From positions 62,001 to 126,000 of the IMG/VR virus record IMGVR_UViG_3300020463_000001: 64,000 nt of DNA; one strand, given 5' to 3'. The stretch comes from a virus. A model generated the notes under the pieces. It did no database searches and was not told where the DNA came from. It saw only the letters and a list, made by a program, of their open reading frames with translations. The position numbers and the translations under genes are program-made. Shown here piece by piece: positions 1 through 9,000 of the stretch. Each line of letters starts with the position of its first letter. Position 1 is the stretch's first letter.

Positions 1-2
1 TA

Positions 3-716
3 TTACCTTGGGCTTCACCGATACTACCAATTACTTCTGCAAGTATTGGTGGTCTTGGAACATCTCCGACTGGTGTAGTTACTGGTGCATGGGTAATTGG
101 TTTTTTTCGCGATGGGTCTTCTGCAGAAGATCCGATTATATTTGGTACAGTTCCGGGCAAACCACAAAATGAGATAAACAAAGAAAATAAATTTTCTGAT
201 CCTGCTGGACTTTATCCTACAGAGAATAAAGATTCTTTGTTACCCAATGGTAGTGTTCTTAGGGAATCTGATGTCAATAGACTTGCGACTGGAGACAATA
301 CTTCAGAGACGATTGTACAGGAAAAGAAGGATTCACTAGACTCAAAGTCAGGAGAACCATCCACACCATATGCGGCAGAATACCCACACAACAATGTAAT
401 CAGTACTAAGTCAGGTCATCATGTGGAGTTCGATGATACGCCAGGCGCAGAAAGAATACACATCTATCATAAATCAGGAACATTCATAGAAATTCACCCA
501 GACGGTACTACAGTTAAGAAGTCAAAAAGTGACGATTATGAGATAGTAGAGGGAGATAAGACAGTCCATATTACAGGTAATTATAAGATGATAGTAGATG
601 GAAAAATTTCTGTTGATGTAGGTTCGTCTGCGGAGTATAAATATGGTGGAACACATAAAGTAAATTCGGGAGGAACTCACACGATTGAGGCCCCCAAACT
701 AGACTTAAATCCGTAA
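3..716 (+). CDS. 5: Baseplate hub/spike protein gp5-like, 5' end missing
   Basis: The reading frame is open from base 3, so the gene begins before the window; about 237 residues are visible. The first part (PWASPI..., GAWVIGFFRDG, DPIIFGTVPG) has the pattern of the OB-fold of T4 gp5, the hub protein at the tip of the tail tube. A polar linker of roughly 90 residues follows. The C-terminal part (FDDTPGAERIHIYHKSGTFIEI, then regularly spaced VEGDKTVHITGNYKMIVDG and SGGTHTIEAP) is the triple-stranded beta-helix spike with VgrG-like short repeats. In T4 a lysozyme domain sits between OB-fold and helix; here the linker is too short for one. Gene 25 follows after 6 bases. Identification is firm; the true start is outside the window. 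Confidence 0.88.
   Translation, partial: LPWASPILPITSASIGGLGTSPTGVVTGAWVIGFFRDGSSAEDPIIFGTVPGKPQNEINKENKFSDPAGLYPTENKDSLLPNGSVLRESDVNRLATGDNTSETIVQEKKDSLDSKSGEPSTPYAAEYPHNNVISTKSGHHVEFDDTPGAERIHIYHKSGTFIEIHPDGTTVKKSKSDDYEIVEGDKTVHITGNYKMIVDGKISVDVGSSAEYKYGGTHKVNSGGTHTIEAPKLDLNP
636..643 (+). promoter_or_regulatory. Possible T4-type late promoter box inside gene 5
   Basis: An exact TATAAATA lies in the last 30 codons of gene 5, about 80 bases before gene 25. T4 late promoters often lie inside the preceding gene, but in DNA this AT-rich a few exact matches are expected by chance and this one encodes ordinary residues (YKY). It is weak as evidence. Confidence 0.25.
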
Positions 717-722
717 AACATC

Positions 723-1154
723 ATGGCATATTCAAACACATCATCAGAAAATAGAATTGGTTTGCTCGGGGGCGATCAGTATCTAGATATTGATTTGTCC
801 TTTAAAAGAAACCCTATTACTAACGATGTAATGATGAAAAAAAATGTTAATGCGGTAAACCAGTCATTGAGAAATCTTCTTCTAACAAATAGATTCGAAA
901 GACAATTCTCTCCATCTTTTGGGGGAAATATATACAATTCTTTATTCGAGCCCCAAGACGAATTTACGGCAAGAGATTTAGAAGATAGAATTTCTAAAAC
1001 TATTACTAACTTTGAAAAAAGAGTTCAAGTTGTGGGTGTTTCCGTAGAATATCCAGAACTCTACCAAAATTCGGCAAAAATACAAGTAGTTTATGTCTTG
1101 ATTGCAACTGATGAGGAAGTGACAACTACATTTACTATAGAGAGAGTAAGATAA
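723..1154 (+). CDS. 25: Baseplate wedge protein gp25-like
   Basis: 143 residues, close to T4 gp25 (132). The diagnostic stretch is LRNLLLTNRFERQFSPSFGG followed by NIYNSLFEP, matching the conserved core of the gp25/GpW-like baseplate family (in T4, SLLGIITTRKGSRPFDPEFG). The later FEKRVQVVGVSV segment fits the family's E-x-R region. gp25 is part of the inner baseplate that joins the wedges to the hub and triggers sheath contraction. The stop overlaps the start of gene 6 by one base (ATAATG), suggesting translational coupling. In T4 gene 25 lies next to gene 26, far from gene 6; here it sits between 5 and 6. Confidence 0.93.
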   Translation: MAYSNTSSENRIGLLGGDQYLDIDLSFKRNPITNDVMMKKNVNAVNQSLRNLLLTNRFERQFSPSFGGNIYNSLFEPQDEFTARDLEDRISKTITNFEKRVQVVGVSVEYPELYQNSAKIQVVYVLIATDEEVTTTFTIERVR

Positions 1155-3019
1155 TGGCAAGAACTATTCAAATATCAGATCTTGATTTTAAAGATATTAA
1201 AAGAAACATAATTTCATATATGAAGGCCGACTCGACTTTTTCGGATTACGATTTTGAGGCTTCTGGTTTGAATACTCTAATGGATATATTATCGTATAAT
1301 ACACATTACACTTCATATTACTTAAATATGGTTGCAAATGAAATGTTCTTGGATACTGCAAGAATCCGAGAGAATGTGGTTTCCAGAGCGAAAATGTTGG
1401 GCTATGAATCCAGATCTAATGTCGCCCCGAAAGCCGTTGTCTCAATTGTTATAGAAAGGGTTGGCCCGTTAGAAAGCGAAACATCTACTGTTCTAATTAA
1501 CAACGAATTCAAGTTTTCTGCAAACTTGGATGGTGTTTCTTATAATTTTTTTCCAGAAGTTCCGAGGTCTGCCCCAGTATTATCGTCCACTGTTGCAAAT
1601 GACGGAATTACTGTAACTACTCGATATTTTTTAGGAGACTTGGTTTTGGTGCAGGGAAATCCAGTCACAGAATTTTTTATAGTAGATACGACTAATCCAA
1701 ATCAAAGATTTATTTTGTCTAATGCAGATGCGGATACTTCTTCAATAAAAGTTACTGTGCGAGAAGATTTGACTACTGACGAATTTACAGAATTCAAAAG
1801 ACCAACAGATACTATGGATTTAAGTGATGTATCTACTTCCTTCTTTGTCCAAGAAGTCGAAAGTGGCTTATATGAAATATTTTTCGGAGACGGAGTATTA
1901 GGAACCTCGTTAGAAAGTGGAAATTTGATTACAGTTGATTATTTAACTACATCCGGAGCAGCTGCAAATGGCATTGCAAAAATAAATACCAGCGCTACAG
2001 ACACAGATTTCAAAATAACAGAATTAACTACCGTAAATAAAGTTTATGGGGGTTCAAATAAAGAAACTACAGATTCTATCAAGTTTTATGCTCCTAGAAC
2101 TTTTGAAGGTCAAAATAGAGCAGTAACAGTAAGAGATTACAAAACAATTATACCTAAGATATACACGCAGTCATCCTCTGTAAATGTTTGGGGTGGAGAA
2201 GACAATGACCCTCCCCAATTTGGAAGAGTTTATATTTCAATCAAACCAAATGACGGAAGTTATCTTACAGATTTCGAAAAAACCACGATACAAAATAGAC
2301 TCAAAACAGACTATTCTATATTAACCATTCTTCCAGAAATTATTGATCCAAATTATACAAAACTTCTTGTATCCACTAATGTAAAATATGATAATGAGGC
2401 TACTATTCTTGGAGAAGACGAATTAAAAACAATAGTTTTAAACACTATCAAAACTTTTAGTGATACTTTTATGAACGAATTTGACAATTACTTCAGATAT
2501 TCTAATTTCATCAGTGCAATTGATAATTCTAATGACGCAATAACCAATAATACTACTACAGTTAACCTTCAGATTGAAAAGAAGATAACATTAAATGCCA
2601 GATCTCAATATGTTTATAATTTTAATAATGAGATTGCTGTCGGATCGATATCTTCCACTGGATTCAAGTCTATGAACTCAAATAATCTTTTATATATTGA
2701 AGATACTTCTGATACTGCTCTCAAGTTTTACTATACAGATTCTAATGGAAAGAAAGTATATGTTGATACGGTGTCGGGAACGATAGACCACAAAAAAGGA
2801 AATATAATCCTAAACGATCTCACTATAATAGAATTAGAAAATAATTCAAGTCTTTTAAAAATAAAAATGACTCCAAAAGATCAAGATGTATTCCCTAGAA
2901 GAAATCAAATATTAGTTATCGATACACAAGAAGTATCAATAAATATGATGGCAGATACTGATGATTATAATAATAATTACGACATCACTACTCAAAGCGT
3001 AAGTATCATCAGAAGATAA
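1154..3019 (+). CDS. 6: Baseplate wedge protein gp6-like
   Basis: 621 residues (T4 gp6 is 660). The N-terminus, with FKDIKRNIISYMK, SGLNTLMDILSYNTHY and NEMFLDTARIRENVVSRAK, is the conserved helical start of gp6. Near residues 235-275, ESGLYEIFFGDGVLG followed by GNLITVDYLTTSGAAANG is typical of the baseplate-J family to which gp6 belongs. gp6 dimers form the continuous inner ring of the baseplate and transmit the contraction signal. The start overlaps the gene 25 stop, and gene 7 begins 4 bases after this stop, so 25-6-7 look like one operon. Confidence 0.94.
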   Translation: MARTIQISDLDFKDIKRNIISYMKADSTFSDYDFEASGLNTLMDILSYNTHYTSYYLNMVANEMFLDTARIRENVVSRAKMLGYESRSNVAPKAVVSIVIERVGPLESETSTVLINNEFKFSANLDGVSYNFFPEVPRSAPVLSSTVANDGITVTTRYFLGDLVLVQGNPVTEFFIVDTTNPNQRFILSNADADTSSIKVTVREDLTTDEFTEFKRPTDTMDLSDVSTSFFVQEVESGLYEIFFGDGVLGTSLESGNLITVDYLTTSGAAANGIAKINTSATDTDFKITELTTVNKVYGGSNKETTDSIKFYAPRTFEGQNRAVTVRDYKTIIPKIYTQSSSVNVWGGEDNDPPQFGRVYISIKPNDGSYLTDFEKTTIQNRLKTDYSILTILPEIIDPNYTKLLVSTNVKYDNEATILGEDELKTIVLNTIKTFSDTFMNEFDNYFRYSNFISAIDNSNDAITNNTTTVNLQIEKKITLNARSQYVYNFNNEIAVGSISSTGFKSMNSNNLLYIEDTSDTALKFYYTDSNGKKVYVDTVSGTIDHKKGNIILNDLTIIELENNSSLLKIKMTPKDQDVFPRRNQILVIDTQEVSINMMADTDDYNNNYDITTQSVSIIRR

Positions 3020-3023
3020 TTAA

Positions 3024-6000
3024 ATGTCAAGTCCCAACTTAAAAAACATTTCTTCTATTGTTAAAGAATCTTTGCCCTTCCATATTAGGGAAGGGGAGTA
3101 CGATAATTTTGTAAAATTTATAGAACTATACTATGAGTGGTTGAGTCAAGATGGAAATCCTCTTGATGTTATGTCTGAAATTACAGAATATGGCGATCTC
3201 GACAAAACATTAGATATATTTGTAAATCAGTTCAAGTCTGAAATCGGTGCAGTATTTCCATCTGTTACAAGAATACGAGACAAAAATACAAATGCTAAAA
3301 TTCTAGGTGCCTTATTTAATTCTACCGTTCAGTCTAATTCAGAAAACGAAACATTCATTCAAGACACTTTTATGGGGAATGGAATAGTATCTGAATTTTT
3401 AATGTCTTATAGAGATCCTTCTTATTATTTCGGAAGAGATGTTTCTCCGTATGTTGCTGATCTAAAAGTCTATACAAATCCATCTAATCCATTTTCTGGC
3501 TCTCCTGCAACCGATTCTAGTCTGTTATCTTTTCCCAACGATTACACAGAGTTAACAGAAGGGACAGATTATTATTTAAATGACGATAGATTAGTTTTTG
3601 GAGAAGAAGATAATATTCTGGCTCCATTGAATGGAGTTTCTATTGTAGTAGTATTTCAGTTAAGGACGAATCCTACAACAACTCCAGATAAAAATATAGA
3701 AGAAGAAAAAAAGAAAAAATTTACAGATCAAAATCACTTTCTTAAACTACTTCGAGATTTTTATCAATCAAAAGGTTCTCAGAAATCTTTGCAATTTTTA
3801 TTCAGAGCATTTCTCAACGAAGATATTGATGTTTATTATCCGAAAGAAAATATTTTTAAAGTAAGTAATAATAGATGGGTTCAGAGTAAAAGTATAAGAA
3901 CGAATCCGAATACTACTTCTGCGGCTGGAACTCCTGTCAGAATTATAGGGGAAACGAGTTCTGCAATAGGGATAGTAGAATCTGAAATTAATTACACTCG
4001 TTCTAATTTCAACGTCAATGAATATTTTTTAGGAGATGTTTCGGGTGAATTTCAAGACCAAGAAAATGTTTTTGTCGAGATGGACGATGGAAGATTGGTC
4101 AGAGAACAGTTATACTCTTGCATTACTGGTTTTGAAGTAGTAAATCCTGGCAGCAATTATCCTAGAAATTTCGTTTTAGACTTTAATTTGGGAACGATTG
4201 GATCTGGCGTTGGATTTAGTGCAAAAATTAATAATACAACAACTGGAGAAGTTACCAATATAAATGTCAATACTGCCGGAGACAACTATATTACCGGAGA
4301 ATTTGTCGAGTTTGTAAATGATGGAACATTTGGATCTGGAGCCATAGGAAGGATATCGCGAGTTGGTGGAGTTGAAAGAGATTTCGATATTACATGGACT
4401 CAAAACACAAGAAATCCAAGTTATCCACAAGTGGTATGGGACATATCGGACTATCCAGATGCTGTATTTGATTCTCAAACTTCTAGAGAAGTAGAAGTTT
4501 ATCTGGTAAACAGAGATACTAGTTATGATGATGTTGTTTTATTATATGATTTCGATACGGTAAAATCGTCATCAATATTTTATGAGTTTAAAAATGATAC
4601 TAACAGTGATCGCCATAATGCGTATAGAGAAAATCCTTCTTTCGGATCCGCGATAGGTAACTTTAGTTTATCTCTAAGGGGAGATGGATATGTTAGAATA
4701 CCTACAGCTGCAAGTTATTTCCACGATATACCCTCATTTACAATAGATTTTTGGTATTATGGAACTGGAGGTTCAGATTCTGTCGTATTTGCATTTAACG
4801 GAATAGGCCAGAATGATAACGCAGATCTTTTTGTGATGCGTCACCTCGCATCCGGTCAGTTTGAGATGATTGCTTCTGATGGAGGTAATGTAAGAAGAGA
4901 TTATACTTCCCCCACTGATGTTCAGTTAACCCAATCGAATACTTGGAGACACGTTACAATATATTCTTCTGCCGCTGATGGGACTACGATATATCTTGAC
5001 GGAACAGAAGCAGCAGACTTTCCAGATTTAATTGTAGATATGAGAGAAGATGCAATTCTTACTATTGGCGCAGATAACGATGACGCAGATAGTGGTAGCG
5101 ATATGTCAACTGCATTTTTTGGTTCTTTTAGAATAACTAAAGGAAGAAGATTTACAGAATATCAAAATCAGACAACTGGAGCAATCCAAATATTTGGTTG
5201 GGATTTAGACCCCATTCAAGTTGCGAGAAGATTATCTGACTACCAGTTTTCAATTAGTTCTGTCAACAATACAATATCATTTATGGACTATAACACAGGA
5301 GGAGATTTAGTTCCTACGGCAATACCAGATTGGCAATCCTTACAACTTAAATTTAAGAACATTGGTAAAGGGCCGGTAGAAAAAATTGATTTGGTTACTG
5401 GTGGATCTGGATATGCAAGAAACCCATATGCATATATCTCCGATACTTCCAACGGTTATGTGTCCGGAGGTGCTGGGGCATCAGTATCGGTGACTGGTTC
5501 AAATATTGGAGGTATCGAAGGAATAACAATTCGTCAGGACTCATCAAATCCCTCTCAGGATGGTTTTGGCGTAGGGTACACAACTCCTCCCACAATAGAT
5601 TTAACTCCCATAGGAGACGGTATGGCGCAAGTAAATGTACTTACTGGGCCTCTATGTGTCAGAGAAGGGGCGTTTGTAGATGATCAAAGTTTTGCATCGT
5701 CCGATAACAGAATTCACGATGGATATTTGTGGCAAGATTACTCATATGTTGTAAGAGTTAACAGAGTTATTGATGAGTGGAGAGATCTTATCAAGAGAGT
5801 CATTCATCCTGCGGGCATGATGGTCTTCGGAGAAGTTACTCTTACTTCTAAGATTGAAGGAAAGAGGCTCAAGCAAGCAATTCTCTATTTATTCTACGAA
5901 ATCATCAAGAATGTCGATGTCACGATGAAGAACATGGACGGACTTGGAAAATGGACTGGCGGAACTGAACTTGACGGATCTGGAAATGTTGTCAATAAAC

Positions 6001-7238
6001 AAACTCCAGTCAACTCACAGGATTTGATGTCTTCCGGTCTTATCTTAGAGTACAATAATCGCCAATACAGTCTACATTCTCTTAGTGGAGTTTCAGACGA
6101 TACTCCAGTGGGCGCAACAGTCGATAAAGGAGAAGGTAGATACACTTTGATGGTCAATGCGGATGCCTCTGGTGGAGGGGCAAATAATTTTTCAGAAATT
6201 AATTACGTTGCATTAAATCATCATGATCAATTCTCCAAGAGTCAGAAACATTACTATGAAAGTGGTATTATCGGAAATTTCTTTACTTTCTACAATGTGT
6301 CAGAAGAAATAATAACTGGAGATGAACATAGAGTTACTCGTTCATTCGCTAAATTTGAAGTAACTAGTGCAGCCTCTACTGATCATTATATTTTACTTGG
6401 AGTTAATTTATTATCATCATATGGAGATCTTGATAATGATTTGAATACTCCGGGCAATACAGTAGAATTTAGATGGGATAAAGTTTCAAGGGGCAATGTT
6501 AGTCGGATAAATACTAATTGGGTAGGTTCTGTAAGAGATGGAGCAGATCCCAGAGATGAAAAGTTTATTGTAAATATCATTACTAGACAACAAGAGATAC
6601 CGAGTCTAGGAACATCTTACAGAAGTTTAGAAAGATTTAAGTTCTTTTTTGATACTACATTCTCATTTGATGACTTGATAAGATATCGTTTTAGTCCACA
6701 ACAAGAGGCATTAGATTCTCCATATCTTGCATATTACGGATATACTGGTGCGTTTAGAAATACTTCAATGGCAGGAAATCAGGTCACGTTAGTTCAGAAA
6801 GAAGATAAAACAAATGTATGGGGAGTTGTCCCAGTATTTTCGCAAAATAATTTTGTAGGTATTACTGATGGAACAGATCATGATTGGCCCAATACAACAA
6901 TACAAAAAGTAGAAGAATTATTTGAAAGAAATTATCACGCAGTTTTGGATTCTAGAATTACTTTAACTCCAAAATACTTGGTAATAACTGACGAAAATCC
7001 AGAAACCGATGGTCTGAGAGTTGCCGGAATGACAAATCTTTCTATTGAAAGATCTAAGTTCAGAGAAACTCCACAAGTATTAGACAACAACTTCGAAACT
7101 GTGAAAATAACAGACATAGATTCAAAATATCTGGAAAAAACAAATTTTGCACATGAAACAATTTTGAGTGTTTATGATACGAATAATATTCCATCTACAC
7201 TACAAGAACTAGAATCCTTAGTGCAATTGATAGATTAA
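3024..7238 (+). CDS. 7: Baseplate wedge protein gp7-like with LamG-like insertion
   Basis: 1404 residues against 1032 in T4 gp7. Two stretches tie it to gp7: residues about 243-275, LLRDFYQSKGSQKSLQFLF then NEDIDVYYP, match T4 FYSTKGIEASYKFLFKVLYNEE; near residue 925, RDLIKRVIHPAGMMVFGE matches T4 RFVHPVGFGF. The N-terminus (REGEYDNFVKFIELYYEWL) is typical of the marine forms. Residues about 540-720 contain SFTIDFWYYG, WRHVTIYSS, TIYLDG and GSFRITKG, the signature of a LamG/concanavalin-like sugar-binding fold absent from T4 gp7. GGSGY-type repeats flank it. gp7 organises each wedge and contacts the peripheral baseplate. The position between 6 and 8 agrees. Confidence 0.85.
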   Translation: MSSPNLKNISSIVKESLPFHIREGEYDNFVKFIELYYEWLSQDGNPLDVMSEITEYGDLDKTLDIFVNQFKSEIGAVFPSVTRIRDKNTNAKILGALFNSTVQSNSENETFIQDTFMGNGIVSEFLMSYRDPSYYFGRDVSPYVADLKVYTNPSNPFSGSPATDSSLLSFPNDYTELTEGTDYYLNDDRLVFGEEDNILAPLNGVSIVVVFQLRTNPTTTPDKNIEEEKKKKFTDQNHFLKLLRDFYQSKGSQKSLQFLFRAFLNEDIDVYYPKENIFKVSNNRWVQSKSIRTNPNTTSAAGTPVRIIGETSSAIGIVESEINYTRSNFNVNEYFLGDVSGEFQDQENVFVEMDDGRLVREQLYSCITGFEVVNPGSNYPRNFVLDFNLGTIGSGVGFSAKINNTTTGEVTNINVNTAGDNYITGEFVEFVNDGTFGSGAIGRISRVGGVERDFDITWTQNTRNPSYPQVVWDISDYPDAVFDSQTSREVEVYLVNRDTSYDDVVLLYDFDTVKSSSIFYEFKNDTNSDRHNAYRENPSFGSAIGNFSLSLRGDGYVRIPTAASYFHDIPSFTIDFWYYGTGGSDSVVFAFNGIGQNDNADLFVMRHLASGQFEMIASDGGNVRRDYTSPTDVQLTQSNTWRHVTIYSSAADGTTIYLDGTEAADFPDLIVDMREDAILTIGADNDDADSGSDMSTAFFGSFRITKGRRFTEYQNQTTGAIQIFGWDLDPIQVARRLSDYQFSISSVNNTISFMDYNTGGDLVPTAIPDWQSLQLKFKNIGKGPVEKIDLVTGGSGYARNPYAYISDTSNGYVSGGAGASVSVTGSNIGGIEGITIRQDSSNPSQDGFGVGYTTPPTIDLTPIGDGMAQVNVLTGPLCVREGAFVDDQSFASSDNRIHDGYLWQDYSYVVRVNRVIDEWRDLIKRVIHPAGMMVFGEVTLTSKIEGKRLKQAILYLFYEIIKNVDVTMKNMDGLGKWTGGTELDGSGNVVNKQTPVNSQDLMSSGLILEYNNRQYSLHSLSGVSDDTPVGATVDKGEGRYTLMVNADASGGGANNFSEINYVALNHHDQFSKSQKHYYESGIIGNFFTFYNVSEEIITGDEHRVTRSFAKFEVTSAASTDHYILLGVNLLSSYGDLDNDLNTPGNTVEFRWDKVSRGNVSRINTNWVGSVRDGADPRDEKFIVNIITRQQEIPSLGTSYRSLERFKFFFDTTFSFDDLIRYRFSPQQEALDSPYLAYYGYTGAFRNTSMAGNQVTLVQKEDKTNVWGVVPVFSQNNFVGITDGTDHDWPNTTIQKVEELFERNYHAVLDSRITLTPKYLVITDENPETDGLRVAGMTNLSIERSKFRETPQVLDNNFETVKITDIDSKYLEKTNFAHETILSVYDTNNIPSTLQELESLVQLID

Positions 7239-7247
7239 AAAAAGTTT

Positions 7248-7255
7248 TATAAATA
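7248..7255 (+). promoter_or_regulatory. T4-type late promoter box before gene 8
   Basis: An exact TATAAATA lies in the 50-base gap between genes 7 and 8. By T4 spacing (box at about -13 to -6) transcription would begin near 7261, leaving a leader of about 28 bases with AGAGGAT before the ATG at 7289. Confidence 0.75.
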
Positions 7256-7288
7256 TAGGATTAGACAATTTTTAGAGGATAATGATCA

Positions 7289-8977
7289 ATGGCGGCAATA
7301 ATCACAAATAGACTCAGAATATTTAATGCACAGCAGTTCATTGAATCACTTTCAGAACAAACTCCATTGTGGGAGGGCGGGGTATCCTACTCCGAGGGCG
7401 ATGTGGTTTTATATCAATCAAACCTTTATATCGCAGTAGAGGCCGGTACTTCCGATATTAGTTTACCCCCAACACATACTACTGGAGTTTCTTCTGGTGG
7501 TTCGGTGTTGCGATGGGCATTCTATAATGTGTCACTTTACAACAACCTTTACTTGGGCATCGGCAAAAACACATCTTGGACAGATGACTCAAACCCCCCA
7601 ACCCCATCAGATTCAGTAAAAGAACACTATACAGTAAAAAACGACTTGATTGCAATGAAAAAAGTCGGAGAAGATACTATTACTCTAGCACTTCCTAGAA
7701 TTGACTGGGAAACTGGTAGTGTCTATACAATGTATGATGATCTAGATCCAGAAGAAATTATTCCAAATGGTTATGTCCTTACAGAAGGAAATAACCAATA
7801 TAATGTTTATAAGTGTATCAATAATTCTAAGTGGACGGATACTTCTGTCGGTGTAGCGCCAGTCGCATCAACAGTAAAACCAACAGGAACTTCTACAACA
7901 GATCTTATAGAAACTGGTGACGGGTATGTGTGGAAGTATATGTATTCTGTGCAGTTGGATAGAGCACTGAAATTTCTAACAAAAGATTATTTTCCAGTTA
8001 AGTATTTGACTGCACAGCCAACAAATACTACTTCAGCAGATTATGTACAGTACCAAGTACAACAAAGTGCAAAATCATCTTCTGGTGCAATTGACTTTGT
8101 TAAAATTGTAGACGATGGAGATGGTTCTGGCCACGCCGGAGGTAGAGGATATCTTCAAAATATGAATCATTCTGGAGTGACTATTGGTGCAACTACAACC
8201 TCATTTTCTTTCACTCCGTCTTCCAGCGATATGATTCAAAGAGCAACCGATGCCGGTACAGGAGGATATGACGATTATTCTCTAGTATTTATATCAGGAA
8301 ATACATCATATCAACAGACAATTTCTTCGTTCTCTTTTAGTGCTGGCCAAGTTGACATAACTTTAGACGGAGTATTTCCTGGCCTGACAGGATCACAAAC
8401 TGGTGATATTATTATTGCACCGGAAGTTCAACTTGCAGGAGATGGAACTGGAGCAACGGCATACGGATTGACCCAAGGAACTGAAATCGCAAAGGTAGTT
8501 GTCAGCAACGGCGGAAGTGGTTATACCTATGCAACTGCAACAGTTTTGCCGGCACTTTCCAGTGGAACAGAGTGTCAGGTTAGAGCAATAATGTCGCCAG
8601 GCGATGGACACGGATGCAACCCAGTAGAAGAACTTGGCGGTTACTATGCAATGGTTGCTCTTAAATTAGAATATGACGAACAAGATACTAGAAATGGAAA
8701 TACCGAATCTGTATTCCCTGTCGTATCTAGTTCTTTAAGTGGATTTGACCCAGTATTCAGACAGATTATAATACTATCCGATCCAGTAGACACTTCTACA
8801 AGTAAGATTGCATACAATACAACCTACAGAGGCCCTTCACATCCAGAATACGGAGATGGAAACTCTGAGTTTGACGTAAACGCCGGAACTGGTAAAGTTC
8901 TTTACATAGAAAACAGACAACCTGTTTCAAGAGCAGTAGACCAAATCGAAGATATTAAAGTAGTATTCGAATTTTAA
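7289..8977 (+). CDS. 8: Baseplate wedge protein gp8-like
   Basis: 562 residues, longer than T4 gp8 (334). Core motifs match gp8 in order: LYLGIGKNTSWTDD then PPTPSDSV (T4 TFGRSEPWSS... PYPTDSV), LPRIDWETGSVYTMYDD, YNVYKCINNS, and GDGYVWKYMYSV (T4 GDGYVWEYLFEI). gp8 is a dimeric wedge protein. Two additions stand out: residues about 25-52 (LWEGGVSYSEGDVVLYQSNLYIAV across two adjacent segments) look like a small CBM5/12-type carbohydrate-binding module, and a GGSGYTYATATVLPAL segment lies near residue 415. A late promoter box precedes it and the DUF4815-type gene follows after 23 bases. An out-of-frame ATG at 7282 is not used. Confidence 0.92.
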   Translation: MAAIITNRLRIFNAQQFIESLSEQTPLWEGGVSYSEGDVVLYQSNLYIAVEAGTSDISLPPTHTTGVSSGGSVLRWAFYNVSLYNNLYLGIGKNTSWTDDSNPPTPSDSVKEHYTVKNDLIAMKKVGEDTITLALPRIDWETGSVYTMYDDLDPEEIIPNGYVLTEGNNQYNVYKCINNSKWTDTSVGVAPVASTVKPTGTSTTDLIETGDGYVWKYMYSVQLDRALKFLTKDYFPVKYLTAQPTNTTSADYVQYQVQQSAKSSSGAIDFVKIVDDGDGSGHAGGRGYLQNMNHSGVTIGATTTSFSFTPSSSDMIQRATDAGTGGYDDYSLVFISGNTSYQQTISSFSFSAGQVDITLDGVFPGLTGSQTGDIIIAPEVQLAGDGTGATAYGLTQGTEIAKVVVSNGGSGYTYATATVLPALSSGTECQVRAIMSPGDGHGCNPVEELGGYYAMVALKLEYDEQDTRNGNTESVFPVVSSSLSGFDPVFRQIIILSDPVDTSTSKIAYNTTYRGPSHPEYGDGNSEFDVNAGTGKVLYIENRQPVSRAVDQIEDIKVVFEF

Positions 8978-9000
8978 AAATTAATTGATAGAGAAAGAGT

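Noticed and set aside
636-643. TATAAATA inside gene 5 as a firm promoter
   Set aside because: Kept only as a weak feature: several chance matches are expected in coding DNA at this AT content and it encodes ordinary residues.
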